DNA of 64,000 nt, taken from positions 64,001 through 128,000 of the forward strand of contig JAQFVV010006708.1 of NCBI GenBank assembly GCA_028023455.1, read 5' to 3'. The notes beneath the pieces are model-generated. The model saw only the letters and a list, made by a program, of their open reading frames with translations. It was not told where the DNA came from and did no database searches. This document shows positions 62,943 to 64,000 of this stretch, piece after piece. The position numbers and the translations under genes are program-made. The stretch is from Epiperipatus broadwayi. Lineage: Eukaryota > Onychophora > Udeonychophora > Euonychophora > Peripatidae. How positions within the stretch are numbered: the first letter of the stretch is position 1; every line of letters begins with the position of its first letter.

Positions 62943-64000
62943 TGTGCCGGTTGAATGTGTATGCTGGAATAACCCAGTTTGAATACTAGATGAAAGTACC
63001 TCGAGGCCACTCATATGCAAGATATAAAAATCAAGAATACTATGGCCGCTGCCCTATTCGTCTATTCTTGAGTCTAACCAGAACCAGCAACATATCTGAG
63101 ACATGCATAAATTATTTTCTAAACCCAGCCCACTAACATCAGGGGAGAGACAATCGACTATCACTACTTATTTACCTAAATTTAGAATAATGTGCTACAA
63201 TGTCAAATATGAATGAAATGCTTGTGTTATGCTTGGATCATCGGAATGTTAGCCTAACAGATTATCACATGAAAGGTTGTAAGAAATAATCATAAACTAA
63301 TGTTTTTATTTTGAAAGATATACTTTAATGTGTGTATAATAAAATATTATTAAGGTTTTAAATCTCCACTATTCCTCAAGCAACCTAATCAATAATGTTA
63401 TAAATGAGGCCAATAAATTACATACGGATTAGCTTTTCCAATTTCATTTAGTTTAACCACTTGAATCCCCTCAGTAAAGCAAGTTTTAAATAAATATTTC
63501 ACAAAGCATTTAATAGTGGCTTTGTGTTATTTGAAGATTTCTTTTAATCACTAACATTTATCCTTAAGAAATATATGAGAACAAAAAATACACATTATCG
63601 AGGAGATCGGATTGGTAAAACAAAGGTAAACCTGAATGAACATTAAGTTATAAATAATCATTTTAAATTGGAAGTATTTTCGATAATAAAAATAGTTTCA
63701 TTACACAAAGAGACTAAAAATAAATTAGGTCATGCTTGTTTAATTTTAAAAACATACATAAAAAATAATAAGGAATAGTAAAGGAAGACAGTTTATTATA
63801 AAGAATGATCAATTTAACTAAATAAATATAATATTAAAATCAAATAAATATTAAAAAAAGATAATACGTTAAACGAGAACATTTAAAAGAAAGGTATAAA
63901 TTTAAAACAGGGAAAGTAAAAGTTCAGGAGGATGATATGAAAGGTTACCAGTCCATGTTGTTAGTTTTTTTCCTGATCCATCGATGGCCTGGCTTGATAT
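62943..64000 (-). mobile_element. Partial LTR, relative of the gag-only element, cut by window end
   Basis: It begins TGTGCCGGTTG on plus and continues with landmarks of the 15,027 LTR: TAGATGAAAGTACCTCGAGGCC, ATGCAAGATATAAAAATCAAG and CTGCCCTATTCGTCTATTC. After about 200 bases the similarity becomes hard to follow by eye. On the minus strand a TGGAC (the candidate primer site) lies 22 bases beyond the LTR end, the same distance as in the gag-only element. The other end is outside the window. Confidence 0.65.

Overview
This window is AT-rich animal DNA that is crowded with microsatellites and transposable elements and contains almost no host genes. The single host-type gene is a one-exon seven-transmembrane receptor. 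The dead LINE reverse transcriptases, the long (GATA)n/(GACA)n and (TTA)n tracts and the style of the receptor suggest a mollusc, probably a gastropod. That placement is inference from overall character, not from a diagnostic sequence.

Region 1 (1-11,700) is non-coding apart from a probable solo LTR at 2,733-5,652, a long (TTA)n tract, a second (AAT)n tract and weak tRNA-like fragments. Region 2 (11,702-28,456) is a nest of LTR retroelements. An older LTR pair (11,779-12,750 and 27,515-28,456) may bound an outer element that carries a lysine-rich gene remnant built of exact 30-codon repeats. Into it, or beside it, a young element (15,027-24,324, minus strand) has inserted. The young element has 3.17-kb LTRs about 99% identical by eye, an ATAT target duplication, one intact gag-like gene and no pol.

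Region 3 (28,457-46,600) holds eroded sequence, a compound GATA/GACA array, a 1-kb-arm inverted duplication with a SINE in one arm only, several inverted-repeat (MITE-like) elements and relics of LINE reverse transcriptases. Region 4 (46,679-47,601) is the receptor gene, complete except for a one-base frameshift in a T-run inside TM1. Region 5 (47,602-56,200) contains more LINE relics, the clearest at about 53,810-56,010. Region 6 (56,700-64,000) contains three further LTR pieces that look like relatives of the 15,027-24,324 element; the last one runs off the window.

The recurrent theme is one LTR family or superfamily whose copies lie against ATAT or (AT)n, end in TGTRCCGG-like sequence, have a small hairpin just inside the other end, and carry short tandem repeats in the leader. 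No operon-like or cooperative host gene set is present. All similarity statements were made by reading the sequence; no database search was run.
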